Positions 1 to 6,500 of a DNA stretch of 6,547 bases are shown piece by piece (within the stretch, counting starts at the first letter, position 1; each line of letters begins with the position of its first letter). Position numbers and translations under genes: made by a program. The notes beneath the pieces are model-generated. The model had not been told where the DNA came from and did not search any database. It worked only from the letters and a program-made list of their open reading frames with translations. Source of the DNA: Treponema sp. (lineage in GTDB: Bacteria > Spirochaetota > Spirochaetia > Treponematales > Breznakiellaceae). Location of the stretch: the NCBI GenBank assembly GCA_031283505.1, contig JAITBO010000218.1, positions 1-6,547 on the forward strand, read 5' to 3'.

Positions 1-244
1 CAGCATACAATATCAGGGTAATGACCGGTAGTGTATTAAAAGCAATAGCATAATAATAGGGAGGCGGTGATTTGTTATGAGCAAGAGGGGGAAGTGTTTT
101 TAAAGAATGGTGCAACACATGAGAAACAGGAATAAAATCCCCGCTACAATAAGAAACAAGTATATGTTGACTTTGATGTTGTTTACTGTAGGTCGTCCTG
201 GAAAAACCCAAACGAAAATCATGTTTTTTTAATACTTTATAGAC
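1..244. other. AT-rich left edge, no recognisable gene
   Basis: No open frame here matches anything I recognise. On the plus strand a frame entering from the left edge closes at 49-51 after 16 codons and could be the last residues of a gene outside the window. A 41-codon frame runs from ATG 107 to TAA 232. It has a basic N-terminus and a short hydrophobic stretch, but no good ribosome binding site. On the minus strand one frame is open from 262 to the left edge (87 codons) without any ATG. These could be scraps of decayed genes or chance open frames, and I do not call any of them a gene. Confidence 0.4.
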
Positions 245-333
245 AGACTCTATATAGCGTACCTAGTATCCAATACCGCTATATGTAGCGTATATTGCAA
301 TTCTGATTCTTATTTGTACACTATATGTAGTGT
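245..333. promoter_or_regulatory. Three NrdR-box-like operators in tandem
   Basis: Three 16-bp imperfect palindromes lie at 245-260, 276-291 and 318-333. Against the NrdR box consensus acaCwAtATaTwGtgt as I recall it, they match at about 13, 12 and 15 of 16 positions. Boxes 1 and 2 are exactly 31 bp apart, the usual distance between paired NrdR boxes. Boxes 2 and 3 are 42 bp apart, so all three would face the same side of the helix. In boxes 2 and 3 the outer arms differ but stay self-complementary (CGCTA/TAGCG and CACTA/TAGTG), which argues for selection on dyad symmetry. NrdR is the ATP/dATP-sensing repressor of ribonucleotide reductase genes. No such gene is in the window. The sites could serve a promoter reading right, or a gene beyond the left edge. 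Confidence 0.5.
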
Positions 334-340
334 ATATAAA
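314..340 (+). promoter_or_regulatory. Weak promoter candidate overlapping the third NrdR-like box
   Basis: TTGTAC at 314-319 and TATAAA at 335-340 are separated by 15 bp, slightly short for a sigma-70 promoter. The third NrdR-like box (318-333) fills the spacer, which would be a repressing position. A start near 347 would give a transcript of only about 65 nt before the palindrome at 389-411. The only frame just downstream, from ATG 347, is seven codons long. Confidence 0.25.
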
Positions 341-388
341 GATAAAATGACCACATATATGGTGGCGTGAACGGTTACAAAAAAGTTA

Positions 389-411
389 AAAACGGTGCCA
401 GGCACCGTTTT
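389..411. terminator. Perfect palindrome with T/A tracts, likely bidirectional terminator
   Basis: Two 11-nt arms, 389-399 and 401-411, are perfectly complementary around a single A at 400. The core is GGTGCC/GGCACC flanked by AAAAC and GTTTT, so each strand ends its hairpin in a short U-run. It could stop transcripts from either side. The GGTGCC-A-GGCACC core is also common as a dispersed repeat in unrelated bacteria, so it may be a repeat that doubles as a terminator. Confidence 0.5.
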
Positions 412-464
412 GTTGGTTCGTGGTTTTTTCTCAATCTTCCGCGCAAGGGATAGAGCGAAAATCC

Positions 465-488
465 TTTTTTGCCTGCCAGGGCAAAAAA
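465..488. terminator. Second A/T-flanked hairpin, possible bidirectional terminator
   Basis: TTTTTTGCC (465-473) pairs perfectly with GGCAAAAAA (480-488) around a 6-nt loop. The GC part is only three pairs, so termination strength is doubtful. It lies between the NrdR-like region and the 696 gene and adds to the insulation between them. Confidence 0.35.
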
Positions 489-507
489 GATTGGAGCGAT
501 AGCCCGG

Positions 508-599
508 TCAGACCTGAAAGGTCTGATGAGCCCATCTTCGTATGGAGATGCCGTTAAATTATTTCCTTACAGCACAGATTGAAAGGCCTGATGAGCCCA
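508..599. repeat. Hairpin plus 19-bp imperfect direct repeat
   Basis: TCAGACCT (508-515) pairs with AGGTCTGA (519-526) over a GAA loop. The stretch 516-534 (GAAAGGTCTGATGAGCCCA) recurs at 581-599 with a single T-to-C change, 65 bp later. A second pair of similar stretches, GGTTCGTG followed by a T-run, lies at about 417 and 613. Together they suggest the 410-630 region was built by tandem or dispersed repeat insertion. No coding capacity is seen. Confidence 0.5.
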
Positions 600-638
600 A
601 ATTTTTCCTCCGGTTCGTGATTTTTTTCTTCAAAAAGC

Positions 639-667
639 TTGTCCCGGCGGGTCAAAAAGCCTATTAT
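639..667 (+). promoter_or_regulatory. Sigma-70-like promoter of the PC4-like gene
   Basis: TTGTCC at 639-644 and TATTAT at 662-667 are separated by exactly 17 bp. Transcription would start near 674, giving a leader of about 20 nt that contains just the ribosome binding site AAGGAG (685-690) before ATG 696. The fit in spacing and position makes this the best promoter upstream of the gene. Confidence 0.5.
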
Positions 668-695
668 TGCGGAAAACACTATTTAAGGAGATTTT

Positions 696-917
696 ATGCC
701 TGACATTACGTTTGATATTTTAAAACATTACGGCGTCATATCCGAAGACAGAAAAGGCTGGAAAATGGAACTTAACCTGGTCTCCTGGAACGGACGGACC
801 CCTAAATTCGACCTCCGGGACTGGGCGCCGGATCATGAAAAAATGGGTAAAGGCGTCACCTTTACCCGTGAAGAAGCCGAAACTCTGACGGAACTGCTGA
901 AACTCGCCCTTACATAG
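696..917 (+). CDS. PC4/YdbC-type single-stranded nucleic-acid-binding protein
   Basis: This 73-residue protein belongs to the bacterial branch of the PC4 (transcriptional coactivator p15) fold, annotated as YdbC-like. The family consists of small dimeric proteins that bind single-stranded DNA or RNA through a curved beta-sheet. Its cellular role in bacteria is poorly defined. The recognisable core is KELNLVSWN-like (ELNLVSWNGR, residues 25-34), followed by KFDLRDWAPDHEKMGKG (residues 37-53), which has the family's invariant RDW and DHEKMGKG. A C-terminal helix (about 58-73) would form the dimer interface. Length is normal for the family. The start is fixed by AAGGAG at 685-690, 5 nt upstream of ATG. 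Its last 8 bp overlap the end of the convergent rnhA gene. I am confident of the family and not of a specific function. Confidence 0.88.
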   Translation: MPDITFDILKHYGVISEDRKGWKMELNLVSWNGRTPKFDLRDWAPDHEKMGKGVTFTREEAETLTELLKLALT

Positions 918-1407
918 AAAACAGGGACTGGGGGTCAGGCGTATTCCGTATGTCGGCTATCGCTTTTTGGGCCAACCGGTCGCAGCGTTCGTTGAAACGG
1001 TTACCGAAGTGACCTTTAACCCACTTCCATTGGATGGAATAGCGGACGGTTGCCACGTCAAGACGCTGCCAAAGGTCCTGGTTTTTGACTGCCTTTCTAT
1101 CGCTGGTCCGCCAGCCGTTCTTTTTCCACGAGACAATCCACTCGGTCATCCCTTTTTGGACGTACTGGGAGTCGGTGTGGACTATCACTTGTTTTGGGGC
1201 TATGTTCAGCTTGGAAAGCATCTCCAGGGCCCGGAGCGCGGCGGTCAGTTCCATCCGGTTATTGGTGGTGTCCACTTCGGCGCCCCATTTCTCCACGATG
1301 ATCTCCGATTCTTTCGCCCGTTCCCGGAGAATCAGATACGCCCAGCCTCCAGGACCCGGATTTCCCGAACAGCCGCCATCAGTGTAAATATGTATATCCA
1401 TAGCCAT
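910..1407 (-). CDS. rnhA: Ribonuclease HI
   Basis: This enzyme cuts the RNA strand of RNA-DNA hybrids, acting in Okazaki primer removal and R-loop clearance in the cytoplasm. At 165 residues it is slightly longer than the 155-residue E. coli enzyme. All catalytic acids are visible: D10 in YTDGGCSGNPGPGG, E53 in NNRMEL, D79 in HTDSQYV and D143 in NERCDRLA. The histidine of the flexible loop is H133 in KGHFGN. The tryptophan- and lysine-rich segment at about 90-113 is the basic handle that grips the hybrid. The start at 1407 has AAAGG a few bases upstream. An alternative ATG at 1401 would remove only two residues. It lies 24 bp behind the oxidoreductase gene on the same strand, so the two are probably co-transcribed. 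The 3' end overlaps the PC4-like gene by 8 bp. Confidence 0.95.
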   Translation of the reverse strand: MAMDIHIYTDGGCSGNPGPGGWAYLILRERAKESEIIVEKWGAEVDTTNNRMELTAALRALEMLSKLNIAPKQVIVHTDSQYVQKGMTEWIVSWKKNGWRTSDRKAVKNQDLWQRLDVATVRYSIQWKWVKGHFGNRFNERCDRLAQKAIADIRNTPDPQSLFSM

Positions 1408-1431
1408 TTTGCCTTTCCATCCGGTAATCCG

Positions 1432-2430
1432 CTAACAGCGGATAGCGGGCTCCCATTTTCCCGATTTGGCGGAAGCAAAAACGGCGTCCAACACAGCCAT
1501 GTTGGCAACTGCATCCGATACAGGTGTTGGAACCTCGGTTTTACCGATAATCGCCTCCGCAAAGGCGTCAAATTCCAAAAGATACTGGCTGGCGATTTCG
1601 GTTTCGATGTGCCGCTCGCCCAGGGGGGTGGCCACGGTAACTTCTCCGGGCACATCGCCGTACATATTGAAGGGCACCTGAATCGAGAGGCTGCCGCCGG
1701 TTCCAAATGCGGTTACCCGCTGATAAGGGAAGAACTGGGTACCGATGGTAAAGGTCGAAACCCGGCCTCCGCCAAAGTCCAGCAAAGCCGAAACCAGAAT
1801 ATCGGTCTTAAAGACCGGGTCCCGTACAAGGGTCGCCGCTGCCCGTTCGGGTTCCCCTCCCATAAGGAACCGGGCGGAGGATACGGTATAACACCCTATG
1901 TCCAGGACGGCGCCGCCCCCGGACGCCGCAATGTTGCGGATGTTGAAAGGGTCCTTGTTGTCGTAAGAAAACACCCCGTTGGTACTGACTATGGTTCCCA
2001 GTTCCCCGGACTGGACTATGTTCTTTGCACATCGCCATTGAGGGTGAAACCGGTACATGAAGGCTTCCATGAGGGGAATCCCTTTTTTTGCGCAATATTC
2101 CGCCGCTTCCGCCGCCTCCCGCGCATTGAGGCCGATAGGTTTCTCGCAGAGGACGGGCTTGCCCGCATCGGCGGCCTTTTTGATATATTCCAGGTGCAGA
2201 TGGTTTGGCAGGGGATTATAAACAAAGTCCACCCGGGGGTCCGCCAGCATATCTTCATAAGAACCGTAGGATTTCGTAAAATCCCAGGCTGCGCCAAATG
2301 CCTCCGCTTTAACCGCGTCCCTTGAGGCTATGGCATAAGGCTCTACCAGCAGGGATTCCCTGAGGGGCACAGCCACCCGCAACGCATAATGCTTTGAACA
2401 ACCAAGCACGCCCATCCGCAACTTTTCCAT
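1432..2430 (-). CDS. Gfo/Idh/MocA family NAD(P)-dependent oxidoreductase
   Basis: This 332-residue protein has the size and two-domain plan of the Gfo/Idh/MocA family, which oxidises or reduces sugars, inositols and related polyols with NAD(P)(H). The N-terminal Rossmann domain starts with GVLGCSKHY (7-15), a variant of the glycine-rich loop. YNPLPNHLH (71-79) follows, then the family hallmark CEKP (95-98), whose K97 is the expected catalytic lysine. The C-terminal domain begins with MEAFMYRFHPQW (121-132) and contains DIGCY (177-181), the usual second active-site motif. MEAFMYRFHPQ resembles dihydrodiol or NADP-dependent xylose dehydrogenase relatives, but the substrate cannot be named. The start is set by GGGAGGAG (2443 to 2436), 5 nt before ATG. 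That ribosome binding site lies in the short palindrome CCTCCGGGAGG. First gene of a probable two-gene unit with rnhA. Confidence 0.9.
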   Translation of the reverse strand: MEKLRMGVLGCSKHYALRVAVPLRESLLVEPYAIASRDAVKAEAFGAAWDFTKSYGSYEDMLADPRVDFVYNPLPNHLHLEYIKKAADAGKPVLCEKPIGLNAREAAEAAEYCAKKGIPLMEAFMYRFHPQWRCAKNIVQSGELGTIVSTNGVFSYDNKDPFNIRNIAASGGGAVLDIGCYTVSSARFLMGGEPERAAATLVRDPVFKTDILVSALLDFGGGRVSTFTIGTQFFPYQRVTAFGTGGSLSIQVPFNMYGDVPGEVTVATPLGERHIETEIASQYLLEFDAFAEAIIGKTEVPTPVSDAVANMAVLDAVFASAKSGKWEPAIRC

Positions 2431-2468
2431 AACAACTCCTCCCGGAGGTAAATTTTTCCCTCAAGATG

Positions 2469-2515
2469 ATTATCAGGGGATTTATAAACAAAGCATATAT
2501 TGTAAAAAAATACAA
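2469..2515 (-). promoter_or_regulatory. AT-rich upstream region of the oxidoreductase-rnhA unit
   Basis: On the minus strand, TTTACA (2506 to 2501) and TATAAA (2486 to 2481) could be -35 and -10 boxes, but the 14-bp spacer is too short for a good sigma-70 promoter. A small inverted repeat, TTGTA-N6-TACAA (2500-2515), overlaps it and could be an operator. The position, 40-85 bp upstream of the start codon, is right for a promoter. The boxes themselves are weak. Confidence 0.25.
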
Positions 2516-2599
2516 CGGTTTTATGGCGTTACGAAAGAACCGCTGGTTGCATTCGCTCATTTTGTCCCGGTAGGCGGTAGAGATGAGCCGTAGGATCCT

Positions 2600-2640
2600 G
2601 AAAAACCGGTCAAATCGGACTAAAGTTCGGTCGGTTTTTC
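2600..2640. terminator. Long hairpin between the divergent transcription units
   Basis: GAAAAACCG (2600-2608) pairs perfectly with CGGTTTTTC (2632-2640). Inside, CGGACT (2616-2621) can pair with AGTTCG (2624-2629), giving a compound hairpin. The flanking A and T tracts make it terminator-like on both strands. No gene ends here, because the oxidoreductase unit and groEL diverge from this region. It therefore probably acts as an insulator or is a remnant of a lost gene or repeat. Confidence 0.4.
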
Positions 2641-2656
2641 CAGTAAATCCAAGGAA

Positions 2657-2687
2657 GCTGTTCCAAAAACTGAAGTTTTGAAACAGC
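2657..2687. repeat. Dispersed inverted-repeat element, copy 1
   Basis: GCTGTTCCAAAAACT (2657-2671) is almost perfectly complementary to AGTTTTGAAACAGC (2674-2687) around a 2-nt centre, giving a long AT-rich hairpin. The first 14 bases, GCTGTTCCAAAAAC, recur exactly at 4770-4783. The reverse strand of the element also begins GAGGCTGTTTCAAAA, nearly the GAGGCTGTTCCAAAA seen at 4767. This points to a dispersed repeat family in this genome. It has no coding capacity. Confidence 0.55.
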
Positions 2688-2744
2688 CTCAGATGACAAT
2701 CCGGCCCTAAACAGGAAAAATCTGATTCATATCCTTTTATCTAA

Positions 2745-4544
<1,800 letters not shown>

Positions 4545-4546
4545 AG

Positions 4547-4588
4547 AACTGTAAAATAAAATGCACAACATTTTATTTATGTACAGTT
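4547..4588 (+). repeat. AT-rich hairpin immediately after groEL
   Basis: AACTGTA (4547-4553) pairs with TACAGTT (4582-4588), and inside it ATAAAATG (4556-4563) pairs with CATTTTAT (4569-4576) over a CACAA loop, with a small asymmetric bulge. It begins 2 nt after the groEL stop. It lacks a GC-rich stem and a T-run, so it is more likely a 3'-end stabiliser or weak terminator than the main one. Confidence 0.45.
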
Positions 4589-4630
4589 TCTAAACCCTCT
4601 GAGGCTTACCTTAAAGCCGATCCGGTAAAC

Positions 4631-4662
4631 AAGAGCCGTCCGCAAGGGTGGCTCTTTTGTTT
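4631..4662 (+). terminator. Strong intrinsic terminator of groEL
   Basis: AAGAGCCGTCC (4631-4641) pairs with GGGTGGCTCTT (4646-4656), with two G-U pairs, closing a GCAA (GNRA-type) tetraloop at 4642-4645. The U-rich tail TTTTGTTT (4655-4662) follows at once. This is a textbook rho-independent terminator about 90 bp downstream of the groEL stop. Confidence 0.85.
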
Positions 4663-4766
4663 GGGAGCAGGATTAGGACACGCTGTTTGATGATGAAATA
4701 GATTTCCTTGCTCTGGTTTGAATAATCCTCTTACCTTTTATATCCAGGGAGTATTATTTTTCATTC

Positions 4767-4800
4767 GAGGCTGTTCCAAAAACGTGCGCATTTAGCGCAC
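4767..4800. repeat. Dispersed repeat copy 2 joined to a GC hairpin
   Basis: GAGGCTGTTCCAAAAAC (4767-4783) shares its last 14 bases exactly with the repeat at 2657-2670. Here the second arm of that repeat is missing and is replaced by a different hairpin, GTGCGC-ATTTA-GCGCAC (4784-4800). The abrupt change at 4784 looks like a junction between two repeat elements. Confidence 0.5.
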
Positions 4801-4813
4801 AGTCAGTCAAATA

Positions 4814-4832
4814 CCCCCGGCAAAGCCGGGGG
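4814..4832. repeat. GC-rich palindrome, copy A
   Basis: CCCCCGGC (4814-4821) and GCCGGGGG (4825-4832) form a perfect 8-bp stem with an AAA loop. The 18-nt core CCCCGGCAAAGCCGGGGG recurs in the same orientation at 5107-5124. Read on the minus strand, GAATTC followed by a C-rich palindrome and TTTGAC recalls the subterminal palindromes of IS200/IS605 elements. No transposase is present, so this is a resemblance only. Confidence 0.55.
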
Positions 4833-4844
4833 CTTGAATTCGTG

Positions 4845-4873
4845 AGCCGCTCAAAGCGGCTTTTGTTGTTTTT
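4845..4873 (+). terminator. Intrinsic terminator closing the hairpin cluster
   Basis: AGCCGCT (4845-4851) and AGCGGCT (4855-4861) form a perfect stem with a CAA loop, followed by TTTTGTTGTTTTT. It is a good rho-independent terminator on the plus strand. groEL transcripts should already have stopped at 4631-4662, so it implies another transcript, perhaps a small RNA made of the hairpins at 4784-4861, or a lost gene. Confidence 0.6.
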
Positions 4874-5083
4874 CATTCCATCCTATTCTTCCATGCCTTC
4901 TTTGATTTGCCCCTTTGCCCTACCCTACTTAATTTAATTTCGTTTTACACATTTATACGCTTGATTACCTTTATCTTGGAACATCATGCTCGGCTCAATT
5001 TATCCTATATCGGAGCAGCCTTTTTGCCTTGTACTGCTACAACATCCAGCACTGTACAAATTTGAAAACTTTTAATACTCCCG
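4874..5083. other. AT-rich stretch without recognisable content
   Basis: All six frames are short or interrupted here. The only open frames are of a few dozen codons with no family resemblance. The plus strand is pyrimidine-rich at 4870-4930. The stretch separates the two copies of the GC palindrome and may be the inside of a degenerate non-coding element. Confidence 0.4.
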
Positions 5084-5124
5084 TAAAAGTCAAACTTTTA
5101 TAGTCACCCCGGCAAAGCCGGGGG
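5084..5124. repeat. GC-rich palindrome copy B with adjacent AT hairpin
   Basis: TAAAAGT (5084-5090) and ACTTTTA (5094-5100) form a perfect stem over CAA. Six bases later CCCCGGC (5107-5113) and GCCGGGG (5117-5123) form the second copy of the 4814-4832 palindrome, again with an AAA loop. The pair lies about 60 bp beyond the antitoxin-like gene and may limit read-through from it. No clear T-run follows on the minus strand. Confidence 0.5.
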
Positions 5125-5183
5125 TTTACCAATTTTAATTATCCCCGCCTCATCCATCACTTTTTCTGTGTTGAAATAACAGC

Positions 5184-5447
5184 CTAAACAGTTGTAGCGT
5201 TCAATTCGCTCTGCATTGAAGCAGCGATTCGTTCTTGTACCATTTCACTGATAATATCCGCCGGGGTTTTGTGGTCGGCTATCGCCTTGCTCGACAGGTA
5301 ATTGGCAGTAAAACTATCAACTGTTATCGAATGAGCGGCTTTTTTACACTGCGTAAAATAACCTGTCCCGTTGGGGCCTGGCTTAGGGGGATTTTTTGTC
5401 CATTTCTCATCCAGTCTGGCCGCTTCTTCATTAGTCATTTTCATCAT
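5184..5447 (-). CDS. Antitoxin-like small protein of a toxin-antitoxin pair
   Basis: This is an 87-residue protein with a charged, proline-rich N-terminal half (TNEEAARLDEKW, NPPKPGPNGTGYF) and a C-terminal half that looks helical (TANYLSSKAIADHKTPADI then ISEMVQERIAAS). The HKTPADII-EMVQERI segment suits a ribbon-helix-helix-like or toxin-binding region. I recognise the general pattern from treponeme antitoxin-like proteins but cannot name the family firmly. The start is ATG 5447: GGAGG (5459 to 5455) lies 7 nt upstream. ATGs at 5444 and 5438 are alternatives. A longer frame reaches 5522, but that part is the toxin gene read in another frame. The gene starts 2 bp after the toxin stop, so the two are translationally linked, in BrnT-BrnA order. 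The gene itself is intact. Confidence 0.6.
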   Translation of the reverse strand: MMKMTNEEAARLDEKWTKNPPKPGPNGTGYFTQCKKAAHSITVDSFTANYLSSKAIADHKTPADIISEMVQERIAASMQSELNATTV

Positions 5448-5449
5448 GG

Positions 5450-5721
5450 TCAGTCCTCCGGTTTTAATAGGTGGTGATAGATACTCCTGCACGGCATCGC
5501 ATGGAATACATTTACATGGCAATCGCCCATAACATTGTACAAAATTTCAAGGGGATTGGCCTTGCGGTCAAAGCCGATGAGCAGATATTTATCCCGTGCG
5601 TCCTCATCGTCGGCTTCGTCCAGAAGGCCATCGTATACAACCGTATCAAAAGCCCCCCTGATGTCGCCTCGCTCACGCCGTGTTTGAAGGCGTCGGGATT
5701 GAACTCAATAACAAAGTCCAT
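5450..5721 (-). pseudogene. BrnT/RelE-like toxin gene with a one-base frameshift
   Basis: From ATG 5721 the frame reads MDFVIEFNPDAFKHGVSEA. Family-like sequence then continues only in the next frame: DIRGAFDTVVYDG, then KYLLIGFD, NPLEILYNVM and NVFHAMPCRSIYHHLL, ending at TGA 5450-5452. The total of 272 nt is one base short of 91 codons. The break fits best at 5665-5667, where one base of an alanine codon before GAC appears to be missing. KHGV, an IGFD-plus-LEILYN strand and a VFHAM-CR end resemble BrnT-type RelE-fold ribonuclease toxins. That assignment is by recall. If unrepaired, the product is a 69-residue nonsense-tailed protein and the toxin is dead. A sequencing error is possible. The hypothetical gene ends 44 bp upstream. 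Confidence 0.65.
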
Positions 5722-5765
5722 ATTTCAAATATACCCCAATTTCCGCCCAAAAACCTTACCCCGCC

Positions 5766-6436
5766 TCACGGCACGACCGCCTCGACGATTTCCCCGAAAG
5801 GCCCCTTGCCCCCTTCCTCCGGGGCTTCCCACCGCCCGCAGTAGTAGGCCTTCTTCCCCCGGTCGGCCTCGTCAAAGTCGTTCACCCAGGGGCTGGCCGT
5901 GTCAAAACCGGAATTGATAAGATCCTTAACCGTCGCCGGGTAATGGTCAAGAAGAGCCCAGCGGATCTCAATCCCCGCCACGCCGTCCGGCTTCCCCTGG
6001 CGCTCGCTCCCCCGGTCCCGGTAATGCACCAGGTGCCGCCGGGGCGTTCCCGTGTCAACCTCAAGCTCCGGCACCGTCTCCGGCAGGGGTCGTTTGCTTT
6101 TGGTCGTCTTGTACACCGGAATCCGCACCGCCACCCGGTCCTCCTCGGAAACCGCGGGGTTCCGCGCAAGATAGGCCTGCACATATACCCGGAACGCCTT
6201 CTCGCACCCCTTGCGGGCGTCCTTTTTACGCTCCATGTCTACCTTCCCGTAGTTCGGATCGGAAAGTTTGGCAAGCGCCGCCTCAAAATCAGCCAGCGGC
6301 GTTTCCAGGGTCAGCTGGGGGCTGGGGGAACGCTCCAGCCGCTGAAATGCGCCAGGGAGTAAGCGTAAAGGTTCTTCGCCCACTCCAAAAATTGCCCGTC
6401 GTTGGACAGAATGTAGTCTTTATTCGGAAGTCTGGT
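5766..6436 (-). pseudogene. Hypothetical protein gene, frameshifted and lacking a start codon
   Basis: Two frames together give a plausible protein of about 223 residues. The N-terminal part (6436 to about 6320) reads LPNKDYILSNDGQFLEWAKN, LYAYSLAHFSGWSVPPAP, then hits TGA. The rest, from QLTLETPLADFEAALAKL to the stop at 5766, lies in the next frame. The junction is in the C-runs at 6317-6321 and 6324-6328, and one added C would restore the frame. I associate this architecture with hypothetical proteins of termite-gut treponemes: a helical N-terminus (ILSNDGQFLEWAKN, then GWSVP), a middle helix ending VQAYLARNPAVSEEDR, and a beta-rich C-terminus with a GKKAYYCGRWE-like strand. No function is known to me. 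An in-frame TAA at 6437-6439 precedes it with no ATG or GTG after it. The ATG at 6383 is out of frame with the N-terminal part. Confidence 0.55.
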
Positions 6437-6500
6437 TTAATACCCCGGAGCTTGCTCCGGCACAAATAACGCAACGTTTACAAAAATTTGGTATTAAACC
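6434..6500. mobile_element. 67-bp MITE-like element with perfect 11-bp terminal inverted repeats
   Basis: GGTTTAATACC (6434-6444) and GGTATTAAACC (6490-6500) are exact reverse complements. Just inside the left end, CCGGAGC (6445-6451) and GCTCCGG (6454-6460) form a perfect hairpin. It encodes nothing credible. The left end lies exactly at the expected start of the hypothetical gene and supplies the TAA stop there, so insertion may have removed that gene's start. No clear target-site duplication was identified. Confidence 0.6.

Noticed and set aside
107..232. 41-codon plus-strand frame with a hydrophobic patch
   Set aside because: No convincing ribosome binding site or homology. The hydrophobic segment is too short to call a signal peptide or membrane helix.
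1..262. 87-codon open frame on the minus strand running off the left edge
   Set aside because: It has no ATG, crosses the first NrdR-like box and has no recognisable motif. It could be part of a decayed gene, but this cannot be supported.
967..2325. A 452-codon plus-strand open frame across rnhA and the oxidoreductase gene
   Set aside because: It is antisense to two genes with clear catalytic motifs, has no family resemblance and no ribosome binding site. It is a composition artefact.
4761..4880. About 39-codon minus-strand frame through the hairpin cluster
   Set aside because: Most of it is translation of palindromic repeats, so coding is unlikely.
5650..5660. Programmed -1 frameshifting at the six-G run of the toxin gene
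   Set aside because: The family-like residues DIR in the second frame lie before the G run, so a slip at the run would not restore them. A simple upstream base loss fits better.
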